Assembly (NCBI RefSeq): GCF_018614055.1
Contig: NZ_JAGGPB010000026.1
Location: 153,729-217,728 of the forward strand
Length of the DNA: 64,000 bases
Direction: 5' to 3'
From: Streptomyces sp. ISL-98
GTDB lineage: Bacteria > Actinomycetota > Actinomycetes > Streptomycetales > Streptomycetaceae
Shown here one piece after another: positions 59,660-64,000 of the stretch (the stretch's first letter is position 1; each line of letters begins with the position of its first letter). A program made the translations under genes and the position numbers. The notes beneath the pieces are model-generated. The model did not search any database and was not told where the DNA came from. It saw only the letters and a program-made list of their open reading frames with translations.

Positions 59660-61018
59660 TCACGCGCCTTCCTGGAGCGGTCGGCCAGTGGCCTCGGCCC
59701 AGTCGCGGGGGCCGCCGGCGAGGACAGCAAGGCCCTGATGTCCCGCGCGCTGGAGCAGGCTGGCGGCGGTCGTGGCGCGCTCGCCGCGGCCGCAGGCGAC
59801 CACGGCGCCCGCCGGTGCTTCGCCGGAGCGGTCGACGAGCTCACCCAGTTCGATGGGGACCGCGCCGGGAATGTGTCCGGCGGTGTGCTCGGAGTGCTGG
59901 CGGACGTCGAGGACCGGGCGGTCGGCGATGCGCTCGGCGGTGAGCCGTTCGAGGGTCTGCCGCTCGCCTCCGCAGGCGGTCCAGACGGCCATGTGCAAGT
60001 GCCCTGCGAGGCGCTCGTACCCGATCTTCAGCGCCTGCCAGACGAGTCCCGCGAGATCCTGCCCGGCTGCGGTGACGAAGACGATCGGCTGGTCGTCGGG
60101 CAGCAACCAGCCCAGCCAGGTGGCGAACTGGTCGCGCAGCGAAATGGAGACCGCGCCGGGTATGTGCCCTGCGGCGAAGTCCACGACCGGGCGTACGTCG
60201 ACAAGCTGTGCGCCCTGGTCCAGAAGGGCCCGTACCTCGGCCACGGTGAGCGCGGCGAGCACCGGGGACGACTCGACGATGCCGGGCCCGCGCCGGTTGA
60301 TCTCGGCCAGCCGGCCGAAGTACGCCGGGTAGGAACCGAGGCTGCCCACCAGCTGCCGTACGAAGGCATCCTCGTCGGGCGCGGCGAGCAGCGGGTTGGC
60401 CCGCTTCTCGGCGCCGATGGTGGTGGTGCGCTCGGCCCCCGGCGGGGCGGAACAGAACGAGCCCGCGCCGTGGGTGGGCCACACCGCGACCTCGTCGGGC
60501 AGCTCGGCCAACCGACGCAGAGACCGGTACTGGGCACGAGCGAGCTCCTCCGCCCGGTCGGCGCCGAGCAGATCGGTACGCGCGGCCGAGCCGACGATCA
60601 GCGAGCCGCCGGTGAACACGCCGAGCTCGCGGGAGCCGTCCAGCAGCAGGAAGGACAGGTGCTCGTCGGTGTGGCCCGGGGTGGCCAGCGCACGCAGGGT
60701 CAGCCCGCCCAGGTCGGTCTCGTCGCCGTCGTCGAGGCGGTGATGCGGGAAGGTCCGGTTCCCGGCGGCGGAGGCCAGCACGGCGGCGCCGTCGTCGTGC
60801 GCGAGCTGCAGTGCGCCGGACAGGAAGTCGGCGTGCAGGTGGGTGTCGGCGGCGAACGCGACCGTCAGCCCGCCCCGCCGGGCCGCCTCGCGCAGCGCCC
60901 GCAGGTCCCGGCTCGCGTCCACGGCCAGGGCGCGGCCGTCGCCGAGCTCGACGAGGTAGGCACTGTTGCCCAGGCCTGTGTCGACGAGCGGAGTGAGGTG
61001 ATCGTCGGCGAAGCCCAT
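59660..61018 (-). CDS. MBL-fold/double-rhodanese protein
   Basis: 452 residues. The N-terminal metallo-beta-lactamase domain (THLHADF metal motif, TPGHTDEHLS) is like persulfide dioxygenases; two rhodanese domains follow (about 255-345 and 360-450). The second has the active Cys in ACGRGERA, while the first reads VTAAGQD where Cys is expected and is probably inactive. Proteins of this type oxidise or transfer persulfide sulfur in the cytosol. ATG 61018; monocistronic. Confidence 0.88.
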   Translation of the reverse strand: MGFADDHLTPLVDTGLGNSAYLVELGDGRALAVDASRDLRALREAARRGGLTVAFAADTHLHADFLSGALQLAHDDGAAVLASAAGNRTFPHHRLDDGDETDLGGLTLRALATPGHTDEHLSFLLLDGSRELGVFTGGSLIVGSAARTDLLGADRAEELARAQYRSLRRLAELPDEVAVWPTHGAGSFCSAPPGAERTTTIGAEKRANPLLAAPDEDAFVRQLVGSLGSYPAYFGRLAEINRRGPGIVESSPVLAALTVAEVRALLDQGAQLVDVRPVVDFAAGHIPGAVSISLRDQFATWLGWLLPDDQPIVFVTAAGQDLAGLVWQALKIGYERLAGHLHMAVWTACGGERQTLERLTAERIADRPVLDVRQHSEHTAGHIPGAVPIELGELVDRSGEAPAGAVVACGRGERATTAASLLQRAGHQGLAVLAGGPRDWAEATGRPLQEGA

Positions 61019-61108
61019 CAGGTCCTCCGAATATCAGCGTAGGAGCCGGGCCGCTGCGGCGCGCGCCAGGCCGCTCGCCGCTCAGGCCCACCGGCTCGCT
61101 GTGCTCCG

Positions 61109-61143
61109 CCGCCGGTGCCGCTCGCACGGAGCGGCACCGGCGG
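61109..61143. terminator. Perfect 14-bp hairpin
   Basis: Arms 61109-61122 and 61130-61143 are exact complements with a 7-base loop. It lies between the MBL/rhodanese start and the small minus-strand frame that ends at 61154, so it may end a short minus-strand transcript. Confidence 0.65.
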
Positions 61144-61153
61144 GCGCACTTGT

Positions 61154-61249
61154 CTACGGTGCGGGGACTTCCCGTACCAGCTCCGAGGTCGCGGTGGGCT
61201 GAGCCGCTGTGAGGGCAAGCATCGCGGCCGCTGCGAGGCTGCGCGCCAC
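61154..61249 (-). CDS. Possible 31-residue signal-peptide-like frame
   Basis: From GTG 61249 the frame encodes ARSLAAAAMLALTAAQPTAT and a short polar tail, resembling a signal peptide with nothing behind it. It ends 11 bases before the hairpin at 61109-61143. It may be a remnant of a secreted-protein gene or a small secreted peptide. The ribosome site is weak. Confidence 0.3.
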   Translation of the reverse strand: MARSLAAAAMLALTAAQPTATSELVREVPAP

Positions 61250-61413
61250 TCGATCTTGTGAGTGGGCGCGACTGAACCGGCTGCCGGGAGCGTTGGGGTT
61301 TGTTCAGGGGCACTCAGTCAGCCGCCGTACCGCGCGCATCCCGCACCTTTGGATCCCGCAGTCCCGCATCGCGTTCGCCATGCTCGCGCAGCAGGATGGA
61401 AGGAGGCATCCGC

Positions 61414-62424
61414 GTGAGCTTCGGGAGGCGGGCCGGGAAGATGGCGATCACGGTGGCCATGGCCGGCGACACGATGCTCGGGCGAGGCGTGGCCGAGCAG
61501 CTGCGGAGCTCGCCCCTGCCGAGCACGCTGTTCTGCCCGGAGATCCTGGCGGCCGTCGCGGAGGCGGACCTGTTCGTGCTCAACCTGGAGTGCTGCGTCT
61601 CCGACGGCGGGGAGCGCTGGCAGCACCCCGGCAAGCCGTTCTTCTTCCGTGCTCCATCCTCCACCGCAGGGCTGCTGGCGGAGTGCGGGGTCGACTGCGT
61701 GACGCTGGCCAACAACCACGCCCTGGACTACGGCTTCGACGCCCTGGCGGACACCCGCACCCTGCTCGACCGGGCCGGTGTCCGTGCCGTCGGCGTGGGG
61801 GCGGACCTGCGGGCGGCCCGCGAATTCGCCGTACTGGAAGCGGGCGGTGTACGGGTGGCCGTGGTCGGCGCCACCGACCACCCCGAGGACTTCGCCGCCG
61901 ACGACGACCGCCCCGGCGTGGCGTACGCCGACCTCGGGCGGGGCGTACCCGGGTGGCTGACCGACCTGGTCGCGCAGGCCGCGGCCACGGCCGACGTCGT
62001 ACTGGTCACCCCGCACTGGGGACCCAATATGACCCTTCGGCCGCCGCACTATGTGCTGCGGTCGGCCCCGCAGTTGCTGGAGGCGGGAGCGACGCTGGTC
62101 GCCGGGCACTCAGCCCATGTCTTCCACGGGGTGGCCGACCGCGTCATCTACGACATGGGTGACTTCGTCGACGACTACGCGGTCGACCCCGTGCTCCGTA
62201 ATGATCACGGGCTGCTCTTCCTCGTCACCCTGGACGGCCCGGACCCCGCGCACACTGTGCCCATACGGCTTGAGGCGATCCCACTCTTCTTGGACTACTG
62301 CCACACCCGGCTGGCACGCGGAAAGGAATGGGACTGGATCCGTGAACGCTTCACCGCCGCCTGCGCCGAGCTCGGCACCGCCGTGACCGAGTGGGGCGGT
62401 CGCCTGAGGGTCGAGTGGCAGTGA
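61414..62424 (+). CDS. CapA-family protein (poly-gamma-glutamate synthesis type)
   Basis: 336 residues of the metallophosphoesterase-like PGA_cap family: MAGDTMLGRGV, ANNHALDYG, VTPHWGPN and AGHSAHVFHG carry the expected Asp/Asn/His ligands. CapA proteins take part in capsule or surface polymer formation, but many homologues are soluble enzymes. GTG 61414 was chosen for AAGGAGG seven bases upstream; ATG 61441 is a second possibility. No signal peptide. Not linked to capBC genes here. Confidence 0.87.
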   Translation: MSFGRRAGKMAITVAMAGDTMLGRGVAEQLRSSPLPSTLFCPEILAAVAEADLFVLNLECCVSDGGERWQHPGKPFFFRAPSSTAGLLAECGVDCVTLANNHALDYGFDALADTRTLLDRAGVRAVGVGADLRAAREFAVLEAGGVRVAVVGATDHPEDFAADDDRPGVAYADLGRGVPGWLTDLVAQAAATADVVLVTPHWGPNMTLRPPHYVLRSAPQLLEAGATLVAGHSAHVFHGVADRVIYDMGDFVDDYAVDPVLRNDHGLLFLVTLDGPDPAHTVPIRLEAIPLFLDYCHTRLARGKEWDWIRERFTAACAELGTAVTEWGGRLRVEWQ

Positions 62425-62491
62425 GGTACTGGCCTATGGTTCCGCGGGTTCCACCGGTTCCGGCGGCGCCTGCGAAGGAAAGAATGATTGC

Positions 62492-62956
62492 GTGACGACT
62501 CCGCCTTTCGACATCGACGCCTTTCTCGCCCGGCCGCTCACCGCACGCATCGCGACCGATGGGCCGACGGTGCGGCCCGTGTGGTTCCTGTGGGAGGAAG
62601 GAGCCTTCTGGATCTTGACGGGACCGTGGGGCGGGCTCTTCCACCGGGTGAGTTGCGATCCAGAGGTTGCCTTTGTGGTCGACGAGTGCGATGTCGCGAC
62701 AGGTGCCGTTCGCCAGGTCACTGCCCGGGGCCGCGCGGAGCTCGTGCCGTTCGACGTGCCACGCGGCCGACGCAAACTCGTCCGCTACCTGGGCATGGAC
62801 GAGTCCCAGTGGGACAAACGCTTCTTGGACTATCTGCACGAGGATCCTGAACAACGCGGCACGACATGGCTGCGGTTGACCCCGTCGTCCCTGAACGCCC
62901 AGGACCTGAGCTATTCAGTCGCATCCTGCATGCGGGGAGGAGAGGCAGGTGGCTGA
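62492..62956 (+). CDS. Pyridoxamine 5'-phosphate oxidase-like flavoprotein
   Basis: 154 residues, split-barrel FMN-binding fold: ARIATDGPTVRPVWFLWEEGAFW near the N terminus, VAFVVDE and VTARGRAELVPF in the core. Such proteins bind FMN or F420, the latter common in actinobacteria. GTG start 62492 with AAGGAAAGA upstream. Its stop overlaps the GNAT start. Confidence 0.87.
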   Translation: MTTPPFDIDAFLARPLTARIATDGPTVRPVWFLWEEGAFWILTGPWGGLFHRVSCDPEVAFVVDECDVATGAVRQVTARGRAELVPFDVPRGRRKLVRYLGMDESQWDKRFLDYLHEDPEQRGTTWLRLTPSSLNAQDLSYSVASCMRGGEAGG

Positions 62957-63492
62957 TGTCTGACGCAGCGGTCCGAGCCGTGAAGAACCTGTACGGCGAG
63001 CACGTAGTGCTGCGCCCGGCGGTGCCGGACGACGTTCCGGCCCTGGCCGCCATCCGTGCCACCCCCGAGGTCTACGAGAAGTGGCGCGGTGGAGATGACC
63101 TGATGGCGGCCGTTACGGACGCCATCGACGACCCGGACCTCACCGTCCTGGCGATCGAGCACGACGGACGTACGGTCGGCGCCATCCAGTGGGAGGCCGA
63201 GCCCGATCCGGAGTACCGCCACGCCAGCCTGGACATCTACCTCGACCCCGCGATGCACGGCCGGGGCCTGGGCGCCGACGCCGTACGTACCCTGGCCCGC
63301 CACCTGATCACCGACCACGGCCACCACCGGCTCGTCATCGACCCCGCTGCGGACAACGCCCCTGCCATCCGGTGCTACAGCAAGGTCGGCTTCCGCCCTG
63401 TCGGCATCATGCGTCAGTACGAGCAGGGGCCGGACGGCAGCTGGCACGACGGACTGCTGATGGACCTGCTGGCGGACGATCTGACGGCGTGA
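62956..63492 (+). CDS. GNAT acetyltransferase, AAC(6')-like
   Basis: 178 residues. N-terminal VVLRPAVPDDVPALAAI, acetyl-CoA-binding MHGRGLGADAVRTLARHL (the R/Q-x-x-G-x-G/A motif) and AIRCYSKVGFRPVGIMRQYE near the end, the layout of RimJ/AAC(6')-Ib type enzymes. Start in a TGATG overlap with the PPOX gene. Whether it acetylates aminoglycosides or a protein amine is not decidable by eye. Confidence 0.87.
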   Translation: MSDAAVRAVKNLYGEHVVLRPAVPDDVPALAAIRATPEVYEKWRGGDDLMAAVTDAIDDPDLTVLAIEHDGRTVGAIQWEAEPDPEYRHASLDIYLDPAMHGRGLGADAVRTLARHLITDHGHHRLVIDPAADNAPAIRCYSKVGFRPVGIMRQYEQGPDGSWHDGLLMDLLADDLTA

Positions 63493-63502
63493 GCCGGCGG
63501 GT

Positions 63503-63531
63503 TTGACGGGCAGGTGGCTCCTCTGTACAGT
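63503..63531 (+). promoter_or_regulatory. Strong rRNA operon promoter
   Basis: TTGACG (63503-63508), 17-base spacer, TACAGT (63526-63531): nearly the vegetative sigma (HrdB) consensus. Two TAGAGT -10-like elements follow at 63685-63690 and 63766-63771 without good -35 boxes; they may be additional rrn start sites. Confidence 0.8.
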
Positions 63532-64000
63532 CCTCCGAGTTGTCACGGAGCCGGAACGGTTCTGCGGCAGTTACCTCCGCCGCGAATGCGGCACCCAAAC
63601 TCAGCACGATCTCCCGTCCGGGAGAATTTCGGCATGCCGGAATTCATTCCACTGGCTCGATTATGAGCCGCCCGGGAAATCCGCTAGAGTTCGGGACGTC
63701 GGAACGGCCCAACAGCCGGAAAGACAAACCCCACCGACGAGGAAGTCGGACACGAAAGAGTCTGATAGAGTCGGAAACACGAAATACCGAACGAAAGCCC
63801 GGAGGAAAGCCCGCGAGGGTGAGTACAAAGGAAGCGTCCGTTCCTTGAGAACTCAACAGCGTGCCAAAAGTCAACGCCAGATATGTTGATACCCCGGCCC
63901 ACTTCGGTGGGTTGGTGGTTCCTTTGAAGTCCTACCGGCCCATGCGGCGGGTAGGCAAACACAGCGAGGACGCTGAGGACAGCGGGCCATATTCCGGCCC
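63532..64000 (+). ncRNA. rRNA operon leader, 5' of 16S rRNA
   Basis: No protein gene in this stretch. It contains the actinobacterial rrn leader element TTCCTTGAGAACTCAACAG (63841-63859), taken as part of the antitermination/processing region, a UUCG-loop hairpin (CCCAC/GTGGG, 63898-63911) and a CCTACC/GGTAGG stem (63931-63955). The sequence stops before the first 16S bases, so the 16S gene starts just outside the window. The direction matches transcription off the right edge. Confidence 0.85.

Noticed and set aside
63841..64000. Start of the 16S rRNA gene inside the window
   Set aside because: The conserved first 16S bases (AGAGTTTGATC) are not reached; only leader sequence is present.

Overview
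The window reads as a chromosomal segment of a Streptomyces or a close relative. GC content is very high, GTG starts are common, there is a complete aminobacteriohopanetriol-type hopanoid operon, a conservon (sensor kinase, roadblock, DUF742, GTPase), an actinobacterial c-di-AMP riboswitch upstream of a LysM/M23 peptidase, and an actinobacterial-type rRNA leader at the right edge. No insertion sequence, phage gene or CRISPR array was seen; it looks like core chromosome with some accessory loci.

Left part (1-8.8 kb): the 5' part of a cation efflux gene and galE lie on the minus strand. A tightly coupled plus-strand run follows: a two-domain CDP-alcohol phosphatidyltransferase started by CTG, a LicC-like nucleotidyltransferase, a glycerol-1-phosphate-dehydrogenase-like enzyme, a second CDP-alcohol phosphatidyltransferase, a GT2 glycosyltransferase, and an ABC-2 exporter pair. 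A perfect 24-bp hairpin closes it. Together they look like a pathway that makes a polyol-phosphate, activates it with a nucleotide, transfers it to a lipid or polymer, glycosylates it and exports it. 8.9-11.9 kb is an MMPL transporter with a divergent TetR regulator and operator-like palindromes.

Hopanoid region (12-25.9 kb): hpnC, hpnD, a 42-residue micro-gene, hpnE, a polyprenyl synthase, shc, hpnG, hpnH, ispG, dxs and an hpnO-like aminotransferase, mostly joined by 1-4 bp overlaps. An XRE-cupin regulator gene with two tandem operators in front and a small membrane protein gene follow. The cluster carries two genes of its own MEP precursor pathway.

25.9-31.3 kb: tyrosine phosphatase, GH36 alpha-galactosidase, the c-di-AMP riboswitch with its LysM/M23 peptidase, and an SGNH hydrolase. 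31.3-37.4 kb (minus strand) is an STM4011-STM4015-type cluster of unknown function: two radical SAM proteins, an alkaline-phosphatase-superfamily protein, an ATP-grasp-like protein and two tandem STM4015 leucine-rich-repeat-like proteins. A divergent pair of unknown genes follows. 39-43 kb holds a PfkB kinase, a TetR regulator, an APC permease and a zinc-ribbon-like unknown.

43-51.3 kb (minus strand) is a five-gene acyl-CoA/oxo-acid catabolism operon: acyl-CoA dehydrogenase, TPP enzyme, amino-acid dehydrogenase, ADP-forming acyl-CoA synthetase and an SDR. Two TetR-type palindromes precede it. Two of its enzymes contain long low-complexity linkers, one with a 12-base G tract, and the SDR shows a pair of compensating frameshifts. 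51.4-64 kb holds an MBL hydrolase, the conservon with a GAF protein and a Gfo/Idh oxidoreductase, a lysophospholipase-like hydrolase, tRNA-Pro(GGG), an MBL/double-rhodanese protein, a CapA-like protein, a PPOX protein, a GNAT acetyltransferase, and the promoter and leader of an rRNA operon whose 16S gene begins beyond the window.
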